The notes beneath the pieces are model-generated. The model had not been told where the DNA came from and ran no database searches. It worked only from the letters and a program-made list of their open reading frames with translations. From an uncultured Lentisphaeria bacterium (GTDB taxonomy: Bacteria > Verrucomicrobiota > Lentisphaeria > Victivallales > Victivallaceae): a DNA stretch of 64,000 bases. Location: NCBI GenBank assembly GCA_949298075.1, contig CASFVA010000051.1, positions 1 to 64,000 on the forward strand, given 5' to 3'. Shown piece by piece: positions 8,471 to 17,523 of the stretch (position 1 is its first letter; each line of letters starts with the position of its first letter). Position numbers and translations under genes: made by a program.

Positions 8471-8992
8471 ATGACAAATACCTCAAAAATTGCATTATTG
8501 CTGGGTGGTGATCTGGGGGATACCGCTAAAATTTTCGATCAGGCGGCAAATGGGCTGACGGCCGGAGGCGTGACCGGACTGCGGCGCAGCCGCCTGTATC
8601 GGAGCCGACCGGTGGATTGTGTGCCCGGCACTCCGGATTTTCTCAATCAGGCGGTGGTCGGAGTGTGGCATGCTGACGCCGAGGCTTTGCTTGAGCTTAC
8701 CCGCCGCCTGGAGTCGGACGCCGGACGGCCCCTCAGGCATTCCAGCCGGGAAGCGCGGGTACTGGATTGCGACATTATTTTGTTTGGCAATGAAATCCGC
8801 CATGATCCCCGGCTGACATTGCCGCATCCCCGGGCCGCCAGGCGTTTGTTTGTTCTGCGCCCGTTGGCGGAAGTGGCGCCGGACTGGATTTTTCCGGATA
8901 CCGGATTGACCGTAACTGCGGCATTGGCCGGATTGAATCCCGGTGATGACGATGTGGTACCGATGGAAAATCTGAGCGGGGACAAGGAATGA
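8471..8992 (+). CDS. folK: 2-amino-4-hydroxy-6-hydroxymethyldihydropteridine pyrophosphokinase
   Basis: A 173-residue folate-pathway kinase that transfers pyrophosphate from ATP to hydroxymethyl-dihydropterin. Family features are ALLLGGDLGD at the N terminus (usually LGSNLGD), SRLYRSRPVD, FLNQAVV, and the metal-binding/active-site block RVLDCDIILFGNEI with PHPRAARRLFVLRPLAEV after it. Length is usual. The ATG at 8471 is preferred over a TTG at 8465; neither has a clear Shine-Dalgarno. It is divergent from fmt, and FolE of the same pathway is encoded at 20507-21046. Confidence 0.93.
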   Translation: MTNTSKIALLLGGDLGDTAKIFDQAANGLTAGGVTGLRRSRLYRSRPVDCVPGTPDFLNQAVVGVWHADAEALLELTRRLESDAGRPLRHSSREARVLDCDIILFGNEIRHDPRLTLPHPRAARRLFVLRPLAEVAPDWIFPDTGLTVTAALAGLNPGDDDVVPMENLSGDKE

Positions 8993-9084
8993 CGGCGGAT
9001 CAGATCCTTCCGGATTTGTGATGCACCGGTCCCGGTAAAAAATTGACAGTCACAATTCTGTTTTGTTCATCCGGGGTGTTTTAC

Positions 9085-10083
9085 TCAGTCCGCCGAACGC
9101 AGCTTCCTGGAGCCGTCACGGCAATATTCGACCGTCCGGATCGGCCTCCAGGTGCCGTCAAGACGGAAGAACAATCCGCCCTGCCGGTTGTGGCCGAAAT
9201 TGCCAGCGGCGAAATCCGCCACCGCTTCCGGAAAAACCACATGGTCCCCGGCAATTTTAAGACGTTCCAAATTGAGGCTGGCCAGCTCCCGCAGCCGATC
9301 GCGATACGGCGGTGCGGTGCGACTTTGAAAGATGGCTTCAAGTTCGGTCACTGGCGTCCCCTGTAAATCAATTGGAACCGGGGCTGAGATTCCCAGTATC
9401 GGACCGGAATCCATGTCATCCCGGCCGCTGCCTGAGTAGGGCTGAGCAAGAATAACACTGCTGCGAAGCGTTTTTTCCCCCGCCAGGATCGCCTGTTCAA
9501 CTGGCTTGAAATGGAGTCCGGCATAACAGCGGCGTCCGGTTGTGTCCTCGGCGGTAAGGTCACCGGGATGAACGTTGAGGCAGGGGATCCGGTCTGCCAG
9601 ATTGGTAAGCGGAACAAAACCAGCCAAAACAATGAATTGTACTTCATAGGGCCGCAGCGCAGTCTCCAGCCGATCGCTCCACCGGTTGCGTAATTCCCGG
9701 CGGCGCGGCGTATCCAAACGAATGGAATCCTCGCTATTGCTTCGGTAAAACTCACGAATGTCCGACTCAACTAACGGCAGGTTGAAATGACGAGCGAGTT
9801 CGCGGGCACGACTGGTTTCAGGAGCGTCGGTGACAATCACACACGGACGATAGGAGGTGCCGGGAGCCTCTGCTCGGCGCAACAGAACTTCTGCGTTGGT
9901 GCCGCTGCCGCTCATGAAAATGGCGCATCGGATCGGAGCAGTGGAAAGACTGGTGAGAAAAGGTGTCACAGGGTTGTTCACGTCGACGGTTTTCAGATTC
10001 AAGGTATAATTGGTTGTTGGCCGGTTTGCCCGGGAGGCGGGCGTGATATTTATATAAAATGCCACCTTTTTCTGTTTCTGCAA
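9085..10083 (-). CDS. purN: PurN-like formyltransferase (GART family)
   Basis: A formyltransferase of the phosphoribosylglycinamide formyltransferase fold. It shows the phosphate loop CAIFMSGSGTNAEVLL, VLAGFVPLTNLADRIP, the Asn-His pair in LNVHPGDLT and the catalytic aspartate in DDMDSGPIL. A C-terminal tail of about 60 residues follows the usual domain. The start is unsure: the frame is open to 10083, but the first 34 residues are unlike the family, and a TATATA element near 10045-10050 hints that transcription begins inside them; the GTG at 9981 is a better candidate. Divergence from typical PurN leaves room for a paralogue with another acceptor. Confidence 0.72.
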   Translation of the reverse strand: MQKQKKVAFYINITPASRANRPTTNYTLNLKTVDVNNPVTPFLTSLSTAPIRCAIFMSGSGTNAEVLLRRAEAPGTSYRPCVIVTDAPETSRARELARHFNLPLVESDIREFYRSNSEDSIRLDTPRRRELRNRWSDRLETALRPYEVQFIVLAGFVPLTNLADRIPCLNVHPGDLTAEDTTGRRCYAGLHFKPVEQAILAGEKTLRSSVILAQPYSGSGRDDMDSGPILGISAPVPIDLQGTPVTELEAIFQSRTAPPYRDRLRELASLNLERLKIAGDHVVFPEAVADFAAGNFGHNRQGGLFFRLDGTWRPIRTVEYCRDGSRKLRSAD

Positions 10084-10125
10084 GTATTTTCCCGTTATTT
10101 TCTTGTCAATAGGCGGAAAAAAGAT

Positions 10126-10154
10126 TTGCCAATCGCGGCAATGGCCATTATATT
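10126..10154 (+). promoter_or_regulatory. Sigma70-type promoter of the secreted protein gene
   Basis: TTGCCA (10126-10131), a 17-base spacer and TATATT (10149-10154) stand about 70 bases before the start codon at 10225. Confidence 0.65.
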
Positions 10155-10224
10155 TATTTATTAGAGATATTTTGTATTTGCGGATTGTGCCGTCGCTTTA
10201 ATTTATTTTTCGGAGGATATGGTC

Positions 10225-10899
10225 ATGAGCAAGTCCGGTCTGGTTAAATTGACGCTTTGTCTGGTTGCAGCAAGCTGGTGTGCCGGTTTGGCGGCCGCGC
10301 CGTGGACATCACTGGGTCCAAAGCGCCGGGTTGACACCGTGGTATTGGCCGGCAATTACAAGAGCACCCGACTCATGGCAGACCTGATTCAGGCTGAATC
10401 CCACCAGCCTTATATTTTGTTGCCGGCGGCCCAGACTGACGAGCGGCGGATTTTCTTCTGTCCTCCCCCTCCGGCCAAATCGCTGGAAATCCGCGAGCAG
10501 AGGCTCAACGAGTTTATCCGCCAGCTCAATCCGCGGCGCATCGTAGTGCTGGGCGATGAAAGATATGTACCGGAGAAGTACGTTGATCTGCTGGATCACA
10601 ACATTCCGGTGGTGCGCATTGTCGGAGCCAACTGGAACCGCGTAGCCGATGAGTTGACTTTTATGCTCAATCTTAGCAATCTGTCCAAGGAATATCGCCG
10701 TCTTCGGGAAAAACTGGATACGACCTACCGGCCGGTCAGTTATCCCGGGGAAGCTCCCGCCAAAGAGCTGACCGCCCCGATGCCGGGGGCTGCTGCCGAT
10801 GCCGGAGCTGCCGAAGCCGGTGACGCCTCGGAAAACGCCTCGGGGTCGGAAACTGCGGAATCGGAAAATGCCGCCGCCTCGCAAGTCGAGGCCCGTTGA
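10225..10899 (+). CDS. Secreted protein of unknown function
   Basis: A 224-residue protein I do not recognise. An N-terminal signal peptide is clear (LVKLTLCLVAASWCAGLAAA, cleavage near residue 27). The middle holds an alternating alpha/beta pattern (RVDTVVLAGNYKSTRLMADL, RRIVVLGDERYVPEKYVDLL, IPVVRIVGANW) that loosely recalls cell-wall-binding repeat proteins. The last 45 residues are Ala/Glu-rich and probably disordered. The ATG at 10225 is preferred since GGAGG lies eight bases before it; the ATG at 10219 is too close. An ABC-2 permease gene begins 47 bases downstream, probably in the same transcript. Confidence 0.75.
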   Translation: MSKSGLVKLTLCLVAASWCAGLAAAPWTSLGPKRRVDTVVLAGNYKSTRLMADLIQAESHQPYILLPAAQTDERRIFFCPPPPAKSLEIREQRLNEFIRQLNPRRIVVLGDERYVPEKYVDLLDHNIPVVRIVGANWNRVADELTFMLNLSNLSKEYRRLREKLDTTYRPVSYPGEAPAKELTAPMPGAAADAGAAEAGDASENASGSETAESENAAASQVEAR

Positions 10900-10946
10900 A
10901 ACCGGATTGTGCTTTATAAACTCACTGCGGTCGCCTGGAACAAGTT

Positions 10947-11912
10947 ATGTTCAATCTTTTCAGAATCGCAATCAATGCTTTCCGTGAATCGGTACGCGAA
11001 CCGGTTTATTTTCTGATGTTGATTGCCGCGCTGCTGCTTATTGGTCACTATCCATCCATGGCGATATTTGCGTTTTCCGAGCAGTTGAAGCTGGTTGTGG
11101 ACAGTTCAATGGCCACTGCGCTGATGTTCGGCCTGGTGGTGGCGGTTTTGTGCGCCGGCACGGCGGTGGCCCGCGAGATGCGCAATGGTACGGTGCTGCT
11201 GCTGTTGGCAAAACCGGTGTCCCGCTGGAGTTTCATCCTGGGCAAGATTGCCGGAATCGGTGTGGCGGCGGCGCTGTTTACCGCTTTGTGTGCCTTTGGT
11301 ACCATAGTCTCGGTTTACATCGCCGCAGTCGATCAGTTCCGGCCGGATATGACGGTTTATGGCTGGTACCTCGGGGTGCTGGCCATCGGATGTCTGTTCG
11401 GTATGGCGGTCAACTTCTGGCGGGGAGGGGCATTTTCGGAGGCATCGGTTTTCGCACTGGTATTTCTGGTTCCGCTGTTTGCCCTGTGGTGCTGGATTTT
11501 CCGGACCGCTCCCAACGTTATATCCCTGACTGACCTTGCCCTGGCGCAGATTATGGTCGGGTTTGCCGTAACGGCAATGGCGGCAATGGCGGTTATGTTT
11601 GCCACCCGTCTGGATGTGGTTCCCAACATGTGTTGCTGTGCGGCGCTGTTTTTCCTCGGGCTGATTTCCAGCTACCTGTTTCAGCGGGAAACCGGTTGGT
11701 TCTGGCTGGATGTGCTGTTTTCCGCCCTGTACGCTGCGATTCCAAACTGGCAATACTTCTGGTTGGCTGACGCTTTGGCGGTGCAGCGCCCCATTCCGAT
11801 ATCCTACGTCCTGACAGGATTGCTTTACTTGCTCCTGTACATCGGCTTTGCCGCGATGTGGGCGGTTGCCCTGTTCCGGGAGCAGGAGGTTGCTGCCGAC
11901 CTGCGCAACTGA
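10947..11912 (+). CDS. ABC-2 type transporter permease
   Basis: A 321-residue inner-membrane protein with about six to eight hydrophobic segments. It resembles ABC-2 permeases: a short N-terminal FRIAINAFRESVREPVYFL, then VLCAGTAVAREMRNGTVLLLLAKPVSR, a typical exporter-permease signature after the second membrane segment. No ATP-binding subunit is encoded beside it, so its partner must lie elsewhere. It follows the secreted protein gene and is 35 bases before birA. The substrate is unknown. Confidence 0.82.
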   Translation: MFNLFRIAINAFRESVREPVYFLMLIAALLLIGHYPSMAIFAFSEQLKLVVDSSMATALMFGLVVAVLCAGTAVAREMRNGTVLLLLAKPVSRWSFILGKIAGIGVAAALFTALCAFGTIVSVYIAAVDQFRPDMTVYGWYLGVLAIGCLFGMAVNFWRGGAFSEASVFALVFLVPLFALWCWIFRTAPNVISLTDLALAQIMVGFAVTAMAAMAVMFATRLDVVPNMCCCAALFFLGLISSYLFQRETGWFWLDVLFSALYAAIPNWQYFWLADALAVQRPIPISYVLTGLLYLLLYIGFAAMWAVALFREQEVAADLRN

Positions 11913-11947
11913 CGTGAGCCAGATGGCGGTATGCGGAAGTGAATGTT

Positions 11948-12748
11948 ATGAATGATACCCCCGGCGCCGTATCGCCCCCGGTAACATGGCTTGATGAAGT
12001 TGATTCCACCAACAGTTTCGGCAGGACCCATTTTGCGGAACTGCCAGATGGGTCACTGGTGGTTGCCCGTCATCAGTATGCCGGACGCGGGCGTTGCGGG
12101 AGGTCCTGGCAGTCTCCTCCCGGATGTTGCCTTACTGCTTCCGGTTGCTTCGGAAGGATCAAACAAGGATTTCATGCCGGAGTTATAATCGGTCTGGCTG
12201 CGTTGGACGTGGTGCGTGAAGCACTGCCCGGTGTCCGGGTCTATTTCAAGTGGCCCAATGATCTCTATGTTGCCCACTTCAAACTCGCTGGAATTTTGTC
12301 CGAAGGCGTGATCTCCGGAGGGCGATTGATCGGCGTGGTGGCGGGAGTAGGTTTAAACGTCAACCTGGATGAGGGGGCGCTGCGGGGAATTGGCCGTCCG
12401 GCCACATCGCTCTGCATACTGGGAAATCGGCTATTTAGTCTCGAAAATCTTGCGGAACGACTGGCACAAATCGTGTTTCGGTATTATATTATATATCAAC
12501 AAAATTCCGGGATGGTGCTTCGACGCTGGCGTACAGAGAATCGTTTAATCGGTGAAACCATCGAAGTGGTGGATCCCATGGGGCGAAGCAATTCCGGTAT
12601 TTTCAGACGAATTGATGCGGATGGCGCTTTGGTTCTTGAAGATGAAACCGGTAGGGAACGGCCTTTCAATTGCGGCGATGTCCGGATTGATTTGCAACAT
12701 ATTAATTTTGATGAATTGGATTTCAGTTTACCTGATAAAATAATATAA
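11948..12748 (+). CDS. birA: Biotin--protein ligase
   Basis: A 266-residue enzyme that activates biotin with ATP and attaches it to a lysine of carrier domains. Visible motifs are DEVDSTNS, the biotinyl-AMP loop AGRGRCGRSWQSPPG, FKWPNDLYV, the lysine-bearing KLAGILSE, and GVVAGVGLNVNLD. No N-terminal DNA-binding domain is present, so it is a plain ligase and not a repressor. The ATG at 11948 (GGAAG eight bases upstream) is preferred over the GTG at 11939. Its position directly before oadG and the biotin-bearing oadA suggests that OadA is its client. Confidence 0.95.
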   Translation: MNDTPGAVSPPVTWLDEVDSTNSFGRTHFAELPDGSLVVARHQYAGRGRCGRSWQSPPGCCLTASGCFGRIKQGFHAGVIIGLAALDVVREALPGVRVYFKWPNDLYVAHFKLAGILSEGVISGGRLIGVVAGVGLNVNLDEGALRGIGRPATSLCILGNRLFSLENLAERLAQIVFRYYIIYQQNSGMVLRRWRTENRLIGETIEVVDPMGRSNSGIFRRIDADGALVLEDETGRERPFNCGDVRIDLQHINFDELDFSLPDKII

Positions 12749-12764
12749 GGGAGGAGTTCGGATT

Positions 12765-13001
12765 ATGGAATTGATCCTCGACGGATGCAAACTGATGATT
12801 TTCGGTGTCGGCTGGGTGTTTTTGTTTCTGATAGTGATGATCGTTGCCGTTAATGTGATGGCCTCGTTGCTTAAGCCTTTCGCCGCCCGTTTTGAACCGG
12901 TTCCGGAACCTCCCAAGGGTGTTCGTGCCAACTCCTCAGATGACGATGTCAAGTTGGCGGCAGTGGCCGCAGCTGCCGTCGCACGCGAATTGGGAAAATA
13001 A
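12765..13001 (+). CDS. oadG: Oxaloacetate decarboxylase gamma-like subunit
   Basis: A 78-residue protein with one N-terminal membrane helix (residues about 11-33, FGVGWVFLFLIVMIVAVNVM) and a charged, then Ala-rich tail, the layout of OadG/MmdD subunits that join alpha and beta subunits. The tail VKLAAVAAAAVARELGK is typical of this family. A strong Shine-Dalgarno (GGGAGGAG) precedes the ATG. Sequence conservation in the family is low, so the call leans on size, topology and the adjacent oadA and oadB. Confidence 0.8.
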   Translation: MELILDGCKLMIFGVGWVFLFLIVMIVAVNVMASLLKPFAARFEPVPEPPKGVRANSSDDDVKLAAVAAAAVARELGK

Positions 13002-13054
13002 ATTCCGCTCTTGAACCAGTCGGTTGGAAATCGAAACGGGATTTTTTTTAATTT

Positions 13055-13083
13055 TTCAGACCATACAAGTTCATACATATAAT
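13055..13083 (+). promoter_or_regulatory. Promoter of oadA
   Basis: TTCAGA (13055-13060), a 17-base spacer and a perfect TATAAT (13078-13083) lie in the gap between oadG and oadA. This would allow oadA-oadB to be expressed separately from birA-oadG, with a very short leader before the ATG at 13107. Confidence 0.6.
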
Positions 13084-13106
13084 AACAATGTAAGAAAGAA
13101 AATGTT

Positions 13107-14912
13107 ATGAAAAAAATTAAATTCATGGATTGTTCTTTCCGCGACGGTTTTCAGTCCCGTCTCGGAGCCCGGGTGCGAACTGATGACTTTCTGCCCGCGC
13201 TTGAGGCGGCGGTAAAAGCCGGAATCAATTATATTGAAATTGGTGGTGGAGCCCGTTTCCAGAGTCTTTATTTTTATTGTCAGGAAGATGCGTTTGAAAT
13301 GATGGACCGCTGCCGCGAAGTGGTCGGTCCGGAAGTCAACCTCCAAACTCTGGCCCGCGGTGTCAACGTAGTTGGACTGTCGTCCCAGTCATCCGACATT
13401 ATTGACCTGCATGCCAAGCTCTTCAAGAAGCATGGAATTACCACTATCCGCAATTTTGATGCCCTTAATGATATTCGCAATCTTTCCGGATCCGGCCGCA
13501 GCATTCACAATGCCGGACTCCGTCATCAGGTTACCGTCACCATGATGGGGCTGGCTCCTGACCTCAAGGAAAGCTATGCCCATACTCCGAAGTTCTATGC
13601 CGACCGGGTACGGGAAATTCTGGAAGACGGCGTTCCGTTTGACAGTCTGGCCTTCAAGGATGCCAGCGGCACCAGCACGCCGGCCACGGTCTATGAAACC
13701 ATCAAACTGGCTCGTGAACTCATTGGAAACGACAAGGAAATCCAATTCCATACCCACGATACCGCCGGCATGGCGGTGGCCTGCAATATGGCTGCGATTG
13801 AAGCCGGTGCCGATGTCATTGACTTGGCGATGAGCCCGATGTCCGGCGGCACCTGTGAGGCTGATATTCTGGTCATGTACCAGCGGTTGCGCGGAACGGA
13901 ATATACCCTCGACATTGATCCTAACAAGATTCTCGCCACCGAGGAAATCTTTGAAAAATGCATGGATAAATATTTTATCCCGCCGGAATCCATGCAGGTG
14001 TCTCCCAAAATTATTTTCAGCCCCATGCCGGGCGGGGCTCTTACTGCCAATACGCAGATGATGCGCGATACCAAATGTCTCGATAAATTCGGCAAGTGCA
14101 TTGAAATGATGCGTGAAGTTGTGGCCAAGGGCGGTTTCGGAACATCGGTAACTCCGGTTTCACAGTTCTATTTCCAGCAGTCCTACAACAACGCCATTCT
14201 CGGCCCCTGGAAGAAAATCAATGATGGCTACGGCAAAATGGTGCTGGGCTATTTCGGTAAAACTCCGACTGCTCCTGACCCGGAAATTGTCAAGATCGCT
14301 TCGGAGCAGCTTGGTTTGCAGCCGACAACCGAAGCCGTGGTTGACATCAACAACCGCAACCCCAAACTTGGCGTAAAGGCAGCTACGGATCAGCTGGTTG
14401 CGGCCGGTTTACCGATTACGGATGAAAATATCTTCATCGTTGCCGCCTGCGGCGATAAAGGGCTGAACTTCCTCAAAGGTGACAAGCCCAATGGCATTCG
14501 TTACAAGGATGACGTCGTTCCCGCCAAGAAGCCGGCGGCATCCGGTGCTTATACCGCTACGGTGGATGGCAAGGCGGTGGTGGTTGAAGTTGACGCTGCT
14601 TCCGGCACCTATACAGCCAAGGTCAACGGCAAAAGCTTTAAAGTTGCTGTGACTGCCGGAACGGCAGCGGCTCCGGCAGCGGCCTCCGGTGCCGCCAAGC
14701 CGGTAATTTCCCCGCTTCCTGGCACGGTCATGAAGGTGCTGGTGGCGCCTGGCGATGAAGTCAGCTCCGGTGACACCATCATGGTGTTGGAAGCGATGAA
14801 GCAGGAATCCGCGATTACCGCTGAGACTGCGGGTGTGATCCGGGAAATCAATGTCACGGTCGGAACGGTTGTTGCCGATGGCGATCAGCTGGCCACGTTG
14901 GAACCAAGGTAA
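13107..14912 (+). CDS. oadA: Oxaloacetate decarboxylase alpha subunit (biotin carboxyltransferase)
   Basis: A 601-residue cytoplasmic subunit that moves CO2 from a 2-oxoacid to biotin. The N-terminal TIM barrel starts with MDCSFRDGFQS, a variant of the usual TLRDxxQS with the metal-binding Asp. Later come the catalytic lysine in LAFKDASG and the metal-binding histidines in FHTHDTAG. The conserved carboxylase domain (SVTPVSQFYFQQ) follows, then a Pro/Ala-rich linker and a biotinyl domain with VLEAMKQES; the biotin lysine is K565, 36 residues from the end. The residue after the lysine is Gln instead of the common Met. Pyruvate carboxylase subunit B is the main alternative, but oadG and oadB on either side favour a decarboxylase pump. 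Confidence 0.92.
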   Translation: MKKIKFMDCSFRDGFQSRLGARVRTDDFLPALEAAVKAGINYIEIGGGARFQSLYFYCQEDAFEMMDRCREVVGPEVNLQTLARGVNVVGLSSQSSDIIDLHAKLFKKHGITTIRNFDALNDIRNLSGSGRSIHNAGLRHQVTVTMMGLAPDLKESYAHTPKFYADRVREILEDGVPFDSLAFKDASGTSTPATVYETIKLARELIGNDKEIQFHTHDTAGMAVACNMAAIEAGADVIDLAMSPMSGGTCEADILVMYQRLRGTEYTLDIDPNKILATEEIFEKCMDKYFIPPESMQVSPKIIFSPMPGGALTANTQMMRDTKCLDKFGKCIEMMREVVAKGGFGTSVTPVSQFYFQQSYNNAILGPWKKINDGYGKMVLGYFGKTPTAPDPEIVKIASEQLGLQPTTEAVVDINNRNPKLGVKAATDQLVAAGLPITDENIFIVAACGDKGLNFLKGDKPNGIRYKDDVVPAKKPAASGAYTATVDGKAVVVEVDAASGTYTAKVNGKSFKVAVTAGTAAAPAAASGAAKPVISPLPGTVMKVLVAPGDEVSSGDTIMVLEAMKQESAITAETAGVIREINVTVGTVVADGDQLATLEPR

Positions 14913-14915
14913 GGC

Positions 14916-16574
14916 ATGATGCGTAAATTTACGATATTTGCGATGATGCTGTTTGCCACGCTCTCGGTGGCGGCGGCGACTGAGCCCGAGGTTAAAACCG
15001 CCGTTCCGGCAGCCGGTATGAGTCTGCCCGGCGATGCGAAACTTATCGCCAAGGATAGTGACAAACTGTTCTCCTGGTATAGCGATGCCAAAGAGCCCGG
15101 TCTGCACTACCTGGTATATAGCTGGCCGAAACCGGCCTATGTTTATACCCTGAACATCGCCAAAGGGAAAAAGCTTTCTCCTGGAACTGAGATGATGGTG
15201 GTTCAACCCAAGGGACGCAGCAAGGGCAAGCTCAAGGCCATGAGTTCTTTCAACGTTGCTGCGTTGAATCCGGCATTGACCACGGCCGCCCGGCTGGAAG
15301 AAGGCATGGTGTTGGGGTGTTTCCTCTCCACCGACATCATCCATGATTCGGTTGACAATCAGGAGTCTGGCCGGGTACAGCTGCCTGGATGGGGCGAGGC
15401 GATGGGTAATCTGTGGCGCAGCACCGGTATTTATGATCTGTGGCGTCAGAGTAACAGCGACTTTGCTTCGACTTGGAATCTCGGGCTGGGGCGGGTTTTC
15501 ATGATGCTGGTAGCACTGGTGCTCATTTACCTGGCCATTGTCAAGGAGTTTGAACCGCTGCTGCTGCTGCCGATCGGCTTTGGCGCATTGCTGGCGAATA
15601 TTCCGCTGGCCGGCATTTCCGGTCCGGAAGGAATTCAGGGATTGATTTATGCTGTCGGTATTGAAAGCGGGGTGTTCCCGTTGCTGATTTTCATGGGAGT
15701 CGGAGCCATGACCGATTTCGGCCCTCTGATTGCCAACCCCAAAATGTCTCTGCTCGGCGGCGCGGCCCAGCTTGGTATTTTCTTCGCTTTGCTTGGCGCA
15801 CTGGCGTTGACCATGTGTGGAATCGGTATCGATTTTGATATTAAGGATGCCGCCAGCATTGGTATTATCGGCGGGGCCGACGGCCCGACTTCGATTTACC
15901 TCACCACCAAACTTTCGCCCAAACTTCTGGGAGCGGTTGCGGTGGCGGCCTACAGTTACATGGCTCTGGTTCCGATTATTCAGCCTCCGATCATGAAGCT
16001 TCTGACTACAGAGGCCGAGCGCAAAATCAAAATGAAGCAGTTGCGTAAAGTCGGACGGCTTGAAAAGATCTGCTTCCCGCTGCTCATTACGTTGCTGTGC
16101 GCGTTTCTGCTGCCGGATGCCGCTCCGCTGATCGGCATGCTGATGTTCGGCAACCTGATGCGTGAATGCGGAGTGGTGGAGCGTCTCAACCAGACTGCCC
16201 AGAATGCGCTGATCAACATTGTGACAATTTTCCTGGGCATTGCGGTTGGCAGCAAACTCTCTGCTGACCAGTTCCTGTCACTTCAGACGTTGGGAATTCT
16301 GGTTCTTGGCGCGGTGGCTTTCTCCGTCGGTACGGCCGGAGGCGTTATCTTCGCCAAAATCATGAACCTGTTTTCCAAGAATAAAATCAACCCGCTTACC
16401 GGTGCCGCCGGCGTCTCTGCGGTGCCGATGGCGGCCCGGGTGGTCAACAAGGTCGGCTTGGAAAGTGATCCACACAACTTCCTGCTGATGCATGCCATGG
16501 GGCCCAATGTCGCCGGAGTTATCGGATCGGCGGTTGCGGCCGGCGTCCTGCTGAACTTCCTCGGCAAGCTCTGA
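14916..16574 (+). CDS. oadB: Oxaloacetate decarboxylase beta subunit (Na+ pump) with N-terminal extension
   Basis: A 552-residue membrane protein that decarboxylates carboxybiotin and exports Na+. From about residue 170 on it matches canonical Oad[31 protein letters not shown] with the Na+-site Asp, and [18 protein letters not shown]. Before that stands an extra part not found in the 430-residue enterobacterial protein: a signal peptide (residues 1-20, ending SVAAA) and about 150 residues predicted to face the periplasm. It begins three bases after the oadA stop and is followed by a strong terminator. The start could be 14916 or the next ATG at 14919. Confidence 0.93.
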   Translation: MMRKFTIFAMMLFATLSVAAATEPEVKTAVPAAGMSLPGDAKLIAKDSDKLFSWYSDAKEPGLHYLVYSWPKPAYVYTLNIAKGKKLSPGTEMMVVQPKGRSKGKLKAMSSFNVAALNPALTTAARLEEGMVLGCFLSTDIIHDSVDNQESGRVQLPGWGEAMGNLWRSTGIYDLWRQSNSDFASTWNLGLGRVFMMLVALVLIYLAIVKEFEPLLLLPIGFGALLANIPLAGISGPEGIQGLIYAVGIESGVFPLLIFMGVGAMTDFGPLIANPKMSLLGGAAQLGIFFALLGALALTMCGIGIDFDIKDAASIGIIGGADGPTSIYLTTKLSPKLLGAVAVAAYSYMALVPIIQPPIMKLLTTEAERKIKMKQLRKVGRLEKICFPLLITLLCAFLLPDAAPLIGMLMFGNLMRECGVVERLNQTAQNALINIVTIFLGIAVGSKLSADQFLSLQTLGILVLGAVAFSVGTAGGVIFAKIMNLFSKNKINPLTGAAGVSAVPMAARVVNKVGLESDPHNFLLMHAMGPNVAGVIGSAVAAGVLLNFLGKL

Positions 16575-16595
16575 CCTGGCACGGCTTGAAAACGA

Positions 16596-16630
16596 CCGGA
16601 CGGAATTCTGTTTCCGTCCGGCGTTTTGTG
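16596..16630 (+). terminator. Rho-independent terminator after oadB
   Basis: CCGGACGGAA (16596-16605) pairs perfectly with TTCCGTCCGG (16612-16621) around a six-base loop and is followed by CGTTTTGTGTTGT. It ends the birA-oadGAB transcript. Confidence 0.85.
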
Positions 16631-16710
16631 TTGTCGCGTTCCTGAGGCGTCTTGAGGATTTTTGCCGCATGGGGCAGTTCGGCTTGTCCAGTTATATCCG
16701 GTGACGTATC

Positions 16711-17418
16711 ATGAAATTCAAGTTGATTTCCTGTAACGTGTTCCGAGAGGAACTGGAGTCACTACTTCCGGCTTGCCCGCACCAAATTGAGATGCAGTTT
16801 TTGGAGCTGGGCGAGCATGCCCGGCCCCAAATGCTGCGCCGGAAGCTTCAGCAGCTGATAGACAGGGCGGATGACTGTGATGCCATTCTTTTGGGATATG
16901 GTTTGTGCGGCACCGCCACTGATGGTCTGAACGCTCGACACATTCAGCTGGTGTTGCCGCGCAGTCATGACTGCTGCGGGATTTTGCTTGGCAGCCGCAA
17001 GCGCTTCGAAGAACTTTTTAAGCCGATGCCAAGTACTCCGTTTGCCTCCATTGGTTTCATGAAATCCGGAGAATACTATTTCTCTGACGGAGAACTGGTG
17101 GTGGGTGATGGTTATGCTAAATTGGTCGCTGCTTACGGGGAGGAAGACGCCAGGTATATTTGGGAGGCGATGCATCCCCGACTGGATGGCCGGCTTCAGC
17201 CGATTTATTTTATCCATACGCTTCCAGCGGATGATCTGGCAGAGCAGTGCCGGGCCAAAGCCGCGGGAGAGGGGCGTGAATTCAGATCGCTTAACGGTGA
17301 TTTGCGTTTGCTGCGGATGCTGATTCAGGGAGAGTGGCCGCCTGATGAGTTTCTGACGGTCCCCCCTGGCTCAGTTATCAGACAGGTCGGAGATTGGGAT
17401 CAAATTATTACTGTCTGA
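16711..17418 (+). CDS. DUF1638 domain protein
   Basis: A 235-residue cytoplasmic protein that matches the DUF1638 family by pattern: an N-terminal ISCNVFREELE, then the conserved AILLGYGLCGTATDGL and LVLPRSHDCCGILLGSRKRF. The Cys/His residues in these motifs could bind a metal. In other anaerobes the family is often found near corrinoid-dependent methyltransferases, but no such gene is visible here. It stands alone between the oadB terminator and a convergent purQ. The Shine-Dalgarno GGTGA lies six bases before the ATG. Confidence 0.8.
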   Translation: MKFKLISCNVFREELESLLPACPHQIEMQFLELGEHARPQMLRRKLQQLIDRADDCDAILLGYGLCGTATDGLNARHIQLVLPRSHDCCGILLGSRKRFEELFKPMPSTPFASIGFMKSGEYYFSDGELVVGDGYAKLVAAYGEEDARYIWEAMHPRLDGRLQPIYFIHTLPADDLAEQCRAKAAGEGREFRSLNGDLRLLRMLIQGEWPPDEFLTVPPGSVIRQVGDWDQIITV

Positions 17419-17469
17419 CCGCTGCGCTGCTGCGCTTACAGCTTGAGGCGGAGTCCGTGCAAAGATGGA

Positions 17470-17503
17470 ATAAAAAACGGTTCGAACAGAAGTTCGAACC
17501 GTT
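17470..17503 (-). terminator. Terminator of the GH78-to-purQ run
   Basis: A perfect 12-base inverted repeat (AACGGTTCGAAC, 17476-17487, with its partner at 17492-17503; four-base loop) is followed on the minus strand by TTTTTTA. It ends the long minus-strand run after purQ and may also help stop the convergent DUF1638 transcript. Confidence 0.88.
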
Positions 17504-17523
17504 CTCATTTCCGGGGCAGGGAG

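Noticed and set aside
14409-15344. Minus-strand open frame across the oadA/oadB border
   Set aside because: Rich in His/Arg/Gln as expected for antisense of coding DNA, and it spans two unrelated genes.
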